DNA of 64,000 nucleotides from contig JADJFK010000003.1 in assembly GCA_016708585.1 (NCBI GenBank), positions 62,001 through 126,000 of the forward strand, read 5' to 3'. The notes under the pieces were generated by a model. That model had not been told where the DNA came from and searched no databases. It was given only the letters and a program-made list of their open reading frames with translations. The position numbers and the translations under genes are program-made. The DNA comes from Sulfuritalea sp. (lineage in GTDB: Bacteria; Pseudomonadota; Gammaproteobacteria; Burkholderiales; Rhodocyclaceae). Shown here piece after piece: positions 1 to 8,329 of this stretch (its first letter is position 1; every line of letters starts with the position of its first letter).

Positions 1-405
1 GTGACCCTGGTGGCCGCCGCAGCGTGCGCAATGGTATTCGGTGCGCGGATAGATGAGCTTGAAATCGGTGGACGTCCCGAGCGCATCCGGCAGTCCCTGC
101 CAAAAGCTGGGCCAGCCCGTGCCGCTCTCGTATTTGTGGGCGGCGTCGAACAGCGGCAGGCTGCACGCGGCACAGATGAAGGTACCGGGGCGCTTTTCGG
201 CATTCAGCGGACTGGTCCCGGCACGTTCCGTCCCCTCCTCGAACAGGACGTGGAATGCCTCGGCAGGAAGCAGCCTTTTCCATTCCTCCCTGGCCTTGGT
301 CAGCGGAAATTTTTCCGCGGCGCGCGCCCCGCGCGTGGCGCCAAGCGGGAGCGCAGCGGCGGCGAACAATCCGGAAAGGCCTGCAACCCATTTGCGACGG
401 TTCAT
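1..405 (-). CDS. msrB: Tat-exported peptide-methionine (R)-S-oxide reductase, C-terminus beyond the left edge
   Basis: Reduces methionine-R-sulfoxide in proteins. The 135 visible residues start with a twin-arginine leader (RR at residues 3-4, hydrophobic stretch, cleavage near residue 30), so it should act in the periplasm. Zinc-type CxxC pairs are at residues 78-81 and 126-129, around the MsrB signature YESGTGWPSFW and the RTEYHCARCGGH block. The catalytic Cys motif near the C-terminus lies outside the window, so activity cannot be confirmed here. It is divergent from the ECF sigma gene, with about 165 bases between starts. Exported MsrB fits repair of oxidised periplasmic proteins such as the methionine-repeat protein 3.5 kb away; that link is inference. 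Confidence 0.9.
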   Translation of the reverse strand, partial: MNRRKWVAGLSGLFAAAALPLGATRGARAAEKFPLTKAREEWKRLLPAEAFHVLFEEGTERAGTSPLNAEKRPGTFICAACSLPLFDAAHKYESGTGWPSFWQGLPDALGTSTDFKLIYPRTEYHCARCGGHQGH

Positions 406-569
406 TTGGTTCTCCAGTGGTCATTGGTCGCCCGCGGGGCAGGTGACCGGTTTTCCTGAGCTTCTGGTGCTTGGTCGCGCATCTTCGCGATTGCTTACAG
501 ATCCGATTGTGATTGTCGAAGTTCCCGATGTTGGGCCAAAATAGGCGATCCTTTTACCCTGTGTGCGCC

Positions 570-1148
570 ATGGACCCGGATCGCCAAAGCGAGCTCAATG
601 CACTGCGCCCGGACCTCCTGCGCTTCGCCCGCCTGCAACTGCGCGATGCGGGTGCGGCCGAGGATGCAGTGCAGGAAACCCTGCTGGCCGCGCTGACGGG
701 CAGCCATCGCTTCGAAAGCCGGTCCTCCTACAAGACCTGGCTGATCTCTATATTGCGCAACAAGATCGTCGACACCATCCGCAGCCAGAGCCGGGAGCTT
801 TCCGCAAGCTCGCTCGCCGATGACGATGCAGGCGACGACCTGCTCGACGATGCGCTGTTCGACCGGCGCGGACACTGGCAGGCTTCGGCACGGCCCGGGC
901 GCTGGGGCGATCCAGAGGCCTCGTTCGAGCAGCAGCAGTTCTGGAATGTGTTCGAAGCCTGCCTCGACCGCCTGCCGGCGAAGACCGCCCGCGTCTTCAT
1001 GATGCGCGAATTCCTAGGTTTGGAAACCGAGGAGATCTGTAAGGAAACCGGCATCAGCTCGTCCAATTGCTGGGTGGTGCTGCATCGTGCGCGGCTGGGC
1101 CTGCGCACCTGCCTTGAAACGAACTGGTTTGCCGGAGCGGGGACCTGA
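570..1148 (+). CDS. ECF-type RNA polymerase sigma factor
   Basis: A 192-residue sigma-70 family protein. The N-terminal half has region 2 (AAEDAVQETLLAAL, then the KTWLISILRNKIVD helix). The C-terminal half has region 4 (LPAKTARVFMMREFLGLETEEICKET, then a helix-turn-helix ending in RARLGLRTCLE). There is no region 1 or 3, as in ECF factors. The ATG at 570 gives the usual N-terminus; an in-frame start at 513 would add 19 unconserved residues. It is followed after one base by a 60-residue zinc-finger protein that is probably its anti-sigma factor. The targets are unknown; the divergent msrB and the methionine-repeat gene are candidates by position only. Confidence 0.88.
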   Translation: MDPDRQSELNALRPDLLRFARLQLRDAGAAEDAVQETLLAALTGSHRFESRSSYKTWLISILRNKIVDTIRSQSRELSASSLADDDAGDDLLDDALFDRRGHWQASARPGRWGDPEASFEQQQFWNVFEACLDRLPAKTARVFMMREFLGLETEEICKETGISSSNCWVVLHRARLGLRTCLETNWFAGAGT

Positions 1149-1149
1149 G

Positions 1150-1332
1150 ATGCTGAGCTGCCAACGCGCGACCGAGCTGATGTCGCAGGAACAGGACCGA
1201 CCGCTCAGCCTCGCCGAGCGTTTCGGCCTGCGCCTGCATGTATTGATTTGTGCCGGTTGCAACAACTACCGACGCCAGATGGCAGTGCTGCGCGCGGCTT
1301 GCCGTCGCTTCGGTAGCCTGGGTGGCCAATGA
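1150..1332 (+). CDS. small zinc-finger anti-sigma factor candidate
   Basis: A 60-residue protein with an HxxxCxxC motif (HVLICAGC), the signature of zinc-binding anti-sigma domains that hold an ECF sigma factor and release it on thiol oxidation. There is no membrane segment, so it should be a cytoplasmic redox-sensing partner. It starts one base after the sigma gene ends, and its stop overlaps the start of the next gene (ATGA), which indicates translational coupling. The family assignment rests on the motif, the size and the neighbour. Confidence 0.75.
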   Translation: MLSCQRATELMSQEQDRPLSLAERFGLRLHVLICAGCNNYRRQMAVLRAACRRFGSLGGQ

Positions 1333-1559
1333 GCGCGGAACCGGCGATGCCGAACAGCGTCTGCCCGCAATGCGGTACGGGATTCCGCTGCGGCATGGAG
1401 GGCGGCGACGTGGACTGCTGGTGTGCCGCACTGCCGCCTCTCTTGCCGGTTCCGGCAAAGCCGGGTTTCGGCGCTGCGTTGCCGGCGTGCCTGTGCCCGG
1501 AGTGCTTGTCGGCGCGGCTGGGTGCCTCCGGTGGCGAATGCGGACGGGGGTGGCCATGA
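1329..1559 (+). CDS. cysteine-rich CWC family protein
   Basis: A 76-residue protein with about ten cysteines, including the CPQCG, DCWC and CLCPECL patterns typical of the CWC family of small proteins of unknown function. It probably binds a metal. It overlaps the preceding and following genes by ATGA junctions, so it sits in the middle of a tightly coupled sigma / anti-sigma / CWC / diguanylate cyclase operon. No function is known to me for the family. Confidence 0.75.
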   Translation: MSAEPAMPNSVCPQCGTGFRCGMEGGDVDCWCAALPPLLPVPAKPGFGAALPACLCPECLSARLGASGGECGRGWP

Positions 1560-3412
1560 GGCTCATGGACAAGATGCTGGCGGTCTCCGCCGGAATCCTG
1601 TTCGTGTTGGTGCTGGTGCTCACCCTGCTGTTCGCGCTGAGTTTCCGCCAGTTCTCGATCTATACCGCCGAACGCCATGTGCGTTCGGTCGCCGAGGCCG
1701 TCAAGGTCGGCCTGACCGAAAGCATGATCAACGGCACCATCGGCAAGCGCCAGCAGTTCCTCGCCCGGCTTGCGGGCGTACCCGGGGTGAATCAGGTGCG
1801 GGTGACCCGCGGCACGGCGGTGATCGGCCAGTTCGGGCCCGGCTTGCCCGGAGAAGGTACCGCGAGGGATGACGTCAAGTCCGTGCTGGCGACCGGCAAG
1901 GAAGTTTTCGAGTTGATCGATGTCGATGGGTCACTGGTGTTTCATGCCGTGATCCCCTATGTTGCCAGCGACCAGGGCTTGCCCAACTGCCTGCAATGTC
2001 ATGCGGTGCCCGCCGGGACGGTGCTTGGCGCCGTGACCGTGGATATACCGTTCGCCGAAGTCCGGCGCCAGGGCATCGTCGCGGTGGTCATGATCAGCGC
2101 CGCGGTTCTGGTAGCGGCGCTCATCGCGCTGGCGGTGTTGCGGCGCATGATGAATCCCCTGTCGCAAACCGCGCGCACGGTGCAGGAGGTGACGTCACGG
2201 GCGGTGGGCGGCGATTTTTCGGGCCGCGTGCGCCAATACAGTGCCGACGAAGTCGGCGAGATCGCGGTCAACATCAATCGCCTGATGGACTTTCTCGAAC
2301 GCGAGGTCAACACCATCCGTACCCGGGTCGGGCAATTGATGGACCATCGGGCCAGGGAGGGGGGCAACCAGTTGGCGCACACCACCGAACTGGTGGAAAG
2401 CCTGGTCGAAGCCTCGCAGTTCAAGCAGGCCATCGAGGAAGATCAGACCAAGCTGGAGATCTACCAGCGCCTGGCCGGGATATTGCGGGACAAGTGCCAC
2501 ATCAAGCGCTTCTCGATTTATGAGGTCGCTCCGAGCAAGAATCGCATGACGGCGATCTCGATCGATGGCGAGGTCGGCGCGACGTGCCGTTATTGCGATC
2601 CGCAGGTGATGGTCGATGCCAGTTTCTGCCGGGCCCGTCGCACCGGGCACCAGGTGAATGCCGTGGAATTCCCGGGGCTATGTACCATGTTCCGTCCCGC
2701 CTCCGCCGGCGATATCCACATTTGCCTGCCGATCAACCAGTCCGGGGCGACCGGCTGCGTGGTACAGATCGTTGGCGATGCCGGCGAGGCGTCGCTGGCG
2801 ACACTGATGGTGCCTTTCATCGGTATTTACTTGCGCGAGGCCGGCCCGGTGCTTGAAGCCAAACGCCTGATGGAGCACCTGCGCGAAAACGCCCTGCGCG
2901 ATCCGATGACCGGCCTCTACAACCGGCGCTTCCTCGAGGATTACGTCGGCGCCCTGGTCAACAGCAGCCAGCGGCGCAAGAGTCCGTTTTCGGTGTTGAT
3001 GCTCGATCTGGACTTTTTCAAGCAGGTGAACGACATCCATGGCCACGAGGCCGGGGACAAGGTGATCAAGACCGTGGCCGATCTCCTGATACGCAGCTTG
3101 CGCGCTTCCGACATGGCGGTGCGCTACGGCGGCGAGGAGTTCCTGCTCGTGTTGACGGACACGACGGCCGAGACGGCGCTGCGGGTGGCGGAGAAGATTC
3201 GCGCCGAAATCGAGGCGACCAAGATACCGTTGCCAGGCGGCATCCTGTGCAAGACCATTTCGATCGGCGTTTCCGAGTTCCCGACCGACGCCGATACCTT
3301 CTGGCAAGTTGTAAAGTTTGCCGACGTGGCGCTGTACAAGGCCAAGGCGGGCGGACGCAACCGCGTGGTCCGCTTCGTGCCCGAGATGTGGGACTCGGAA
3401 GGAAGTTATTGA
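1556..3412 (+). CDS. haem-c-binding membrane diguanylate cyclase
   Basis: Makes cyclic di-GMP from GTP. Order of parts in 618 residues: membrane segment (about 8-30), periplasmic sensor domain with a CxxCH haem-c attachment motif at residues 145-149 (CLQCH), second membrane segment (about 172-195), HAMP linker, a GAF-like region with several cysteines, and a C-terminal GGDEF domain. The active-site motif is GGEEF at 525-529, and an intact inhibitory RxxD site lies five residues before it. The ATG at 1556 overlaps the CWC stop; the longer open frame upstream is a shadow. A covalently bound periplasmic haem suggests sensing of redox state or a gas; the ligand is unknown. It lies upstream of the cytochrome/molybdoenzyme operon. 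Confidence 0.9.
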   Translation: MRLMDKMLAVSAGILFVLVLVLTLLFALSFRQFSIYTAERHVRSVAEAVKVGLTESMINGTIGKRQQFLARLAGVPGVNQVRVTRGTAVIGQFGPGLPGEGTARDDVKSVLATGKEVFELIDVDGSLVFHAVIPYVASDQGLPNCLQCHAVPAGTVLGAVTVDIPFAEVRRQGIVAVVMISAAVLVAALIALAVLRRMMNPLSQTARTVQEVTSRAVGGDFSGRVRQYSADEVGEIAVNINRLMDFLEREVNTIRTRVGQLMDHRAREGGNQLAHTTELVESLVEASQFKQAIEEDQTKLEIYQRLAGILRDKCHIKRFSIYEVAPSKNRMTAISIDGEVGATCRYCDPQVMVDASFCRARRTGHQVNAVEFPGLCTMFRPASAGDIHICLPINQSGATGCVVQIVGDAGEASLATLMVPFIGIYLREAGPVLEAKRLMEHLRENALRDPMTGLYNRRFLEDYVGALVNSSQRRKSPFSVLMLDLDFFKQVNDIHGHEAGDKVIKTVADLLIRSLRASDMAVRYGGEEFLLVLTDTTAETALRVAEKIRAEIEATKIPLPGGILCKTISIGVSEFPTDADTFWQVVKFADVALYKAKAGGRNRVVRFVPEMWDSEGSY

Positions 3413-3939
3413 CCATGAATCATGGTATCGAGTGCGTCGCGGGATAGTTGCTTGCGACACTGGCTGATGCCATTTTCGGGCACGCTCGTGGCGAGTTGCC
3501 GCTGCCCTTTCTGCCTGAAGGCGAGATTGGGCTCCGGCCCGAAATAGGCTGCTCTTGACGTGGGGGCGGGTCCGTTGCTGCTCAACCGAAAATTCCTGCG
3601 AAAACGGATCACGCCTGGTTCCTGGATGAGGATATGCGGCTGAATTCGGTCGGGCGTACAGACTGACAATGTGTCATGGCCAAAACCATTGCAATAACAG
3701 TTTGTTGTAGAAATTACTGGATTTGTTGCTGCCAAAATGTCATATCTGCATTGAGGCCCACCTTGACTGTTTGTGCTGTTTATATTGATAGCTCATGCAC
3801 TTAGGCAGAAGTTAAAAATACGGCATAAAAAATGCTCTTGGTTCTCGTTGAGTGAGCTAATTCGCGGGTGGTTCGCTCGATATCCCGCCCATCAACGCTG
3901 GGGTCATTGCAAATTAACTCTTCGAAGAGGAATGTCTAT
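3413..3939. other. 527-base intergenic region, relatively AT-rich
   Basis: No gene that I can support. A 109-codon open frame on the minus strand (3406-3735) has no recognisable domain and no clear ribosome site. The right half is AT-richer than its surroundings and should hold the promoter of the methionine-repeat gene. One weak sigma-70-like pair is TTGACT at 3763 with TGATAG at 3786 (17-base spacer). I searched for a sigma-54 promoter because a sigma-54 activator is encoded nearby. The nearest match, TGGC at 3677 with TTGC at 3689, has a spacer one base too long. Confidence 0.4.
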
Positions 3940-4428
3940 ATGAGCATGAAGTCGATTATCGTTGCTACCGTCCTGTCCATTGGTGTTGCCGGCATTGCCA
4001 TTGCGGCCGAGCAGAAGGGCATGAGCGGCATGGAAGGTCAGAAAGGCATGAGCGGCATGGAAGGTCAGAAGGGCATGTCGGGTATGTCCGGTCAGAAGGG
4101 CATGAGCGGCATGGAAGGTCAGAAGGGCATGAGCGGCATGGAAGGCCAGAAGGGTATGTCTGGTATGTCCGGTCAGAAGGGCATGTCGGGCATGGAAGGC
4201 ATGTCGGGCATGGACGGCAAGAAAAAGAAGAAGTCCAAGCAGGAAGGCATGTCCGGAATGTCCGGCATGGAAGGCCAGAAGGGTATGTCTGGTATGTCCG
4301 GTCAGAAGGGCATGAGCGGCATGGAAGGGCAGAAGGGCATGAGCGGAATGTCCGGCATGGAGGGCCAGAAGGGCATGTCCGGCATGTCCGGCCAAAAGGG
4401 CATGTCCGGCATGGAAGGCAAGAAGTAA
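3940..4428 (+). CDS. exported methionine-repeat protein (MrpX-like candidate)
   Basis: A 162-residue protein. After a 22-23 residue signal peptide (hydrophobic core, AIA/A cleavage) it is almost entirely a repeat of the nonapeptide QKGMSGMEG or QKGMSGMSG: twelve QKGMSGM units, interrupted once by a lysine-rich stretch (DGKKKKKSKQEG). About 30 of roughly 140 mature residues are Met, mostly as MSGM. There is no Cys or aromatic residue. The ATG at 3940 follows an AGAGGA-type ribosome site; the upstream in-frame codons lack one. Known exported Met-rich proteins either scavenge reactive chlorine as sacrificial substrates for methionine sulfoxide reductase (MrpX of Azospira suillum) or bind Cu(I). 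The nearby msrB and ECF sigma favour the first reading, but this is inference. Confidence 0.8.
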   Translation: MSMKSIIVATVLSIGVAGIAIAAEQKGMSGMEGQKGMSGMEGQKGMSGMSGQKGMSGMEGQKGMSGMEGQKGMSGMSGQKGMSGMEGMSGMDGKKKKKSKQEGMSGMSGMEGQKGMSGMSGQKGMSGMEGQKGMSGMSGMEGQKGMSGMSGQKGMSGMEGKK

Positions 4429-4468
4429 TAGCGGTGCATTGCTAAAGTCGTAAGGTAGGATGTTGTTT

Positions 4469-4511
4469 CGCGGATGAAGGTGACTCTCCTCCCCTTCATC
4501 CGCGCTTTTTT
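4469..4511 (+). terminator. Rho-independent terminator after the methionine-repeat gene
   Basis: A 12-bp perfect stem (4469-4480 with 4493-4504), a 12-base loop and a run of six T from 4506. It ends only 14 bases before the start codon of the next gene, so the downstream reductase operon is either fed by read-through or has a promoter overlapping the stem. Confidence 0.9.
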
Positions 4512-4525
4512 GTGAGAGACTTTTC

Positions 4526-4873
4526 ATGAAACACAGGTTTGAGCATGCCGCGACACTAATGGCCGTGATGCTGATTTTGGCGTTACCGAACATTGCGCAG
4601 GCCGTCGAGAAACCGGGGGTGGGTTTTGTCGCAGGCTTGGCACCCTATCAGCGGCCGGAAGGCGCGCCGGTAATAAAGGATTTCACTCCCGATCCTGCCT
4701 GGCGTGCACGGGCCTTGACCGGAGTCGTTGCGCCGGCGCCGGCGAGCCTGCGCTTCCTCGACGATCAGGGCGCCTGGTACACCCCCTTCAACCACCCGGG
4801 AGGCCCGGGCTATTACGACCTGCGCCAGTGGTTCAGCGACGCCCCTCAATCCACGGCAAAGCAGGGCCGGTAA
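4526..4873 (+). CDS. small secreted protein of the reductase operon, function unknown
   Basis: A 115-residue protein with a clear Sec signal peptide (hydrophobic residues 9-24, AQA cleavage). The mature part is about 90 residues, rich in Pro, Gly and aromatic residues, with no Cys and no haem or metal motif. I do not recognise the family. It ends four bases before the pentahaem cytochrome gene, so it is probably co-transcribed and may be an accessory periplasmic subunit of the reductase. Confidence 0.75.
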   Translation: MKHRFEHAATLMAVMLILALPNIAQAVEKPGVGFVAGLAPYQRPEGAPVIKDFTPDPAWRARALTGVVAPAPASLRFLDDQGAWYTPFNHPGGPGYYDLRQWFSDAPQSTAKQGR

Positions 4874-4877
4874 AGTC

Positions 4878-5747
4878 ATGGAAAATTCGATCAAGTGGAT
4901 TCTTGTCGCCCTGGTGATCCTTGCCTCGGCGTGGGGAGTCGGAGCGGGCAGGGAGGCCCGGCAGGCGGCCGACCGCGAACGCGTCATGGACCTCGACGGC
5001 AAGCTGTTGCGGGCGAGCTACAGCCCCCTGCATTTCAAGCCGGCCATCGATACGGCGACCGACGAACAATGCCTTGCCTGTCACCGGGAAGTGCTGGAAG
5101 ACAAGCTGCGGGTTGCCTCACCCGCGGGAGTAAGGGCCGCCGACAGCCTCGCCTGGTACCAGATCACCAGCACTTACAGCGGCGAGCAGGACAGCTTTCA
5201 TCGCCGGCACCTGGTGACCCCGCTGGCCAAGCAGTTGATGGACCTGCGCTGCAACACCTGCCATCAGGGCCACGATCCGCGCGAGGAGGCCCAAGGAGCG
5301 TCAGCGACGTCCACGCCCCAGACCGACGCCAGATTCACGCTGAGGAAGCAGGTCAATCCGGAAGCCACTTGCCTCAAGTGCCATGGCCAGATGCCAGCCA
5401 AGGAGATCATGGGTTTGACCGGCCCATGGCACGAGGTCAAGGACATGTTCCAGAACGACTGCCTCGGCTGCCACGCCGCATTTCGTACCAACCGGCACCA
5501 GGTCAGTTACCTCAAGGCTGACGCCATCGAAGACGCCGCAAAGGCCGGGCAGGCCACCAAGACCGGCGCCGACGTCTGTTACGGTTGCCATGGCGGTCGC
5601 GCCTGGTACCGCATCAGTTATCCCTACGCGCGCAACCCCTGGCCCGGCATGCCTGAAGTCACGCCCGAATGGGCCAGGCTGCGTCCGCGCCATTCGGAAA
5701 TTCGTTTCCTGACCCAGTCATCCAACACCAAACCGGCGGGCCACTGA
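4878..5747 (+). CDS. membrane-anchored pentahaem cytochrome c
   Basis: 289 residues with one N-terminal membrane anchor (residues 6-24, uncleaved type) and five CxxCH haem-c sites at residues 65, 125, 165, 195 and 234. The anchor and haem spacing resemble NapC/NrfH-like quinol-oxidising cytochromes in role, though not obviously in sequence. The operon encodes no DmsC-type membrane subunit, so this protein is the best candidate to pass electrons from quinol to the DmsB-like and molybdenum subunits. It starts four bases after the upstream stop and ends three bases before the molybdoenzyme gene. The true start is the ATG at 4878; longer in-frame forms lack the anchor at the N-terminus. Confidence 0.9.
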   Translation: MENSIKWILVALVILASAWGVGAGREARQAADRERVMDLDGKLLRASYSPLHFKPAIDTATDEQCLACHREVLEDKLRVASPAGVRAADSLAWYQITSTYSGEQDSFHRRHLVTPLAKQLMDLRCNTCHQGHDPREEAQGASATSTPQTDARFTLRKQVNPEATCLKCHGQMPAKEIMGLTGPWHEVKDMFQNDCLGCHAAFRTNRHQVSYLKADAIEDAAKAGQATKTGADVCYGCHGGRAWYRISYPYARNPWPGMPEVTPEWARLRPRHSEIRFLTQSSNTKPAGH

Positions 5748-5750
5748 ACC

Positions 5751-8327
5751 ATGAAACCGACCCACGCAGCGATGACGGGCATCCTGAATCCCGGCCGTCG
5801 CAGCTTCATCAAGACCACCGCGGCCGGTGCCGCACTTGCCGGCGCCGGCGGCCTGATCGAAATGTCGATGCAGAAAAAGGAGGCGCAGGCCTTCGCCTAC
5901 GAACCCCATTACACCGACGACCAGCTCACCACGGTCGTCACCAGCTGCGACCATAACTGCGGCTCGCGCCACATGCTGGTGGCGCACAAGAAGGGCGACG
6001 TCATCGTTCGCCTCTCCACCGACGACGGCCGCTACCAGGAAAACGGCGCCTTCGGCAAGGACACTTTCGAGGAACCGCAACTCCGAGCCTGCCTGCGCGG
6101 CCGCTCCTACCGTTCGCGCCTGTATTCGCCGGAGCGCCTGCTCTACCCGATGATGCGCGTCGGCGAGCGCGGTTCGGGCAAGTTCAAGCGCGTTTCCTGG
6201 GACCATGCGCTCGATCACATCGCCAAAAAGATGATCGAGCTGAAAAGCAAGTACGGCCCGACGGCGATCCTCGACCAGGGCTATGCCGGAACCTCCTACG
6301 GCGTGCTGCACAAGTCGGACCAGATCGAGGGCCTGCTTTCGCGCTTCCTCGGCGTGTTCGGCTGCCGCACCAACTCGTGGTCGGTGCCCAGCTATCAGGG
6401 CACCACCTTCAGCTCGCGCATGACCTTCGGCACCATCGACGACGGCAACGAGGATGACGCCTTTGCCGACACCAAACTGATGATCATGTGGGGCTGGAAC
6501 CCGGCCTACACCTTCCACGGCGGCAACACCTTCTATTACATGCGCCTGGCCAAGCAGAAGGGCTGCAAGTTCGTCGTCGTCGATCCGCAGTACACCGATT
6601 CGGCGGCCGCCTACGACGCGTGGTGGATCCCGATCCGGCCCAATACCGATGCCGCGATGCTGGCGGGCATGGCGCACTACATTTTTGCCAACAAGCTGCA
6701 GGACCAGAAGTTCATCGACAAGTTCGTCCAGGGCATGGATGCCGGCACCATGCCGGACTGGGCCAAGGACCAGGAAAGCTTCAAGGACTACATTCTCGGC
6801 ACCAACGACAAGACGCCAAAGACCCCCGAGTGGGCGGAGAAGATCTGCGGCGTGCCGGCGGCGGATATCAGGAAGCTGGCCGACATGTACGCCCGCACCA
6901 AGCCGGCGGCGCTCAAGGCCTCCTGGGCGCCCGGGCGCAACGCCTACGGCGAGCAGTACAACCGCATGGCGGCGGCGCTGCAGGCGATGACCGGGAACAT
7001 CGGCATCCTCGGCGGCTGCGCCGAGGGCGTCGGCAAGGGCTGGCACGCCGAATCCGTGGCCTACCCCTACGACGAGAACGCCAACCTCTGGTGGGCCTCG
7101 ATCAAGTCCGACCGCTGGGCGCATTGCGTGCTGAACTACCCGAACGTCAAGCGCGAGGAGATCGGCTGCTGGCCGCGAGACGACGCGCTCGACGGCAAGA
7201 TTCCCAACATCAAGGGCATCTTCTGGCACGGTTCGGACTGGTTCAACCAGCTCACCAACATCAACAAGGAAATCGAGGCGATCAAGAAGCTGGAACTGGT
7301 GGTCTGCTCGGATTCGACGATCACGCCCTCGGGCCTCTGGGCCGACGTGCTGCTGCCGATCGCCACCCACTTCGAACGCCACGACGTGGCGCTGCCCTGG
7401 TACAAGGGCCATTACTACATCCACCGGCCCAAGGTGATCGAGCCGATGGGCGAGTCAAAAACCGACCTGCAGGTCTATACCGAGCTGTGCTGGCGGCTGG
7501 AGGCGCTCGACCCGGCGCTCAAGGGCCTCGGCAAGCGCTACAACCCCAAGGCTGAACGCGACTATTTCGACAACCCGGATGCGGTGGACGAGGCTTACCT
7601 GGTGGCCTGGTGGAAGAAGGTGCAGGACCACCAGGGCGTGAAGATGGGCTGGGAGGAATTCAAGCGCCGCGGCGTCTATAAATTTACCTTCGACAAGCCG
7701 CATGTCGCTTTCCGCGACCAGATCGAGAAGGGCGAGCCATTCGAGACGCCCTCCGGGAAGATCGAGATATTCTCGACCACGCTGGCGCAGGTCACGGACT
7801 GGACCAAGACCCAATACGGCTATCCGATCCCGGCCATCCCGAAGTGGATCGAGCCCTTCGAATGGCTGGGCGACACCGCGAAAGTGAAGCAGCATCCCTT
7901 CCACCTGATCACGCCGCATCCGCGCTGGCGCACCCACTCGATCTTCCACAACATCCCCTGGCTGCGCGAGACCTATCAGCAGGAAGTCACGCTCAATGCC
8001 AGCGATGCCAGGCGCCTGGGAATTGCCACCGGCGATATCGTCGAGGTCTGGAACGAGCGCGGTACCGTCGTCGTTCCGGCCTATGTCACCGAGCGCTGCA
8101 TGCCGGGCGTCGCGGTGCTGTTCGAGGGTTCCTGGATGGACTTGGACAAAAAGGGTGTCGACCGTTCCGGCAACCCGGATTTCCTGACCAAGGACGAGCC
8201 CAGCCCGGCGGGAGCCTTTGCCTACAACACGATACTGGCCAACATCCGCAAGACGACGCTCGAGCACAGGCCGGGCTGGGACAGTGCGGCAACCTCGCGT
8301 TCCTACATCTTCCGCCGGGATTCCTGA
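5751..8327 (+). CDS. Tat-exported DMSO-reductase-family molybdoenzyme, catalytic subunit (DmsA-like)
   Basis: An 858-residue bis-MGD molybdenum oxidoreductase. The Tat leader is RRSFIK at residues 16-21. The N-terminal FeS motif reads C66-x3-C70-x3-H74 ... C114. In E. coli DmsA the third position is Cys, so this protein carries His there. The block LRACLRGRSYRSRLYSPERLLYPM matches DmsA closely. The presumed molybdenum ligand is Ser214 (VPSYQG), aligned with the DmsA serine. The C-terminal domain is of MopB dinucleotide-binding type (HLITPHPRWRTHS). By family it reduces S- or N-oxides, but selenium and chlorine oxyanions are also used in this superfamily, so the substrate is open. It is followed directly by a DmsB-like subunit and a TorD chaperone. 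Confidence 0.9.
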   Translation: MKPTHAAMTGILNPGRRSFIKTTAAGAALAGAGGLIEMSMQKKEAQAFAYEPHYTDDQLTTVVTSCDHNCGSRHMLVAHKKGDVIVRLSTDDGRYQENGAFGKDTFEEPQLRACLRGRSYRSRLYSPERLLYPMMRVGERGSGKFKRVSWDHALDHIAKKMIELKSKYGPTAILDQGYAGTSYGVLHKSDQIEGLLSRFLGVFGCRTNSWSVPSYQGTTFSSRMTFGTIDDGNEDDAFADTKLMIMWGWNPAYTFHGGNTFYYMRLAKQKGCKFVVVDPQYTDSAAAYDAWWIPIRPNTDAAMLAGMAHYIFANKLQDQKFIDKFVQGMDAGTMPDWAKDQESFKDYILGTNDKTPKTPEWAEKICGVPAADIRKLADMYARTKPAALKASWAPGRNAYGEQYNRMAAALQAMTGNIGILGGCAEGVGKGWHAESVAYPYDENANLWWASIKSDRWAHCVLNYPNVKREEIGCWPRDDALDGKIPNIKGIFWHGSDWFNQLTNINKEIEAIKKLELVVCSDSTITPSGLWADVLLPIATHFERHDVALPWYKGHYYIHRPKVIEPMGESKTDLQVYTELCWRLEALDPALKGLGKRYNPKAERDYFDNPDAVDEAYLVAWWKKVQDHQGVKMGWEEFKRRGVYKFTFDKPHVAFRDQIEKGEPFETPSGKIEIFSTTLAQVTDWTKTQYGYPIPAIPKWIEPFEWLGDTAKVKQHPFHLITPHPRWRTHSIFHNIPWLRETYQQEVTLNASDARRLGIATGDIVEVWNERGTVVVPAYVTERCMPGVAVLFEGSWMDLDKKGVDRSGNPDFLTKDEPSPAGAFAYNTILANIRKTTLEHRPGWDSAATSRSYIFRRDS

Positions 8328-8329
8328 TC

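Noticed and set aside
3677..3692. Possible sigma-54 promoter TGGC...TTGC
   Set aside because: The spacing between GG and GC is eleven bases instead of ten; sigma-54 promoters are strict on this.
3406..3735. 109-codon minus-strand open frame between the diguanylate cyclase and the methionine-repeat gene
   Set aside because: It overlaps the cyclase end, has no clear ribosome site or recognised domain, and has irregular composition.
3904..4593. Long minus-strand open frame over the methionine repeats
   Set aside because: It is the antisense of a low-complexity repeat; its His/Ala-rich translation mirrors the repeat.
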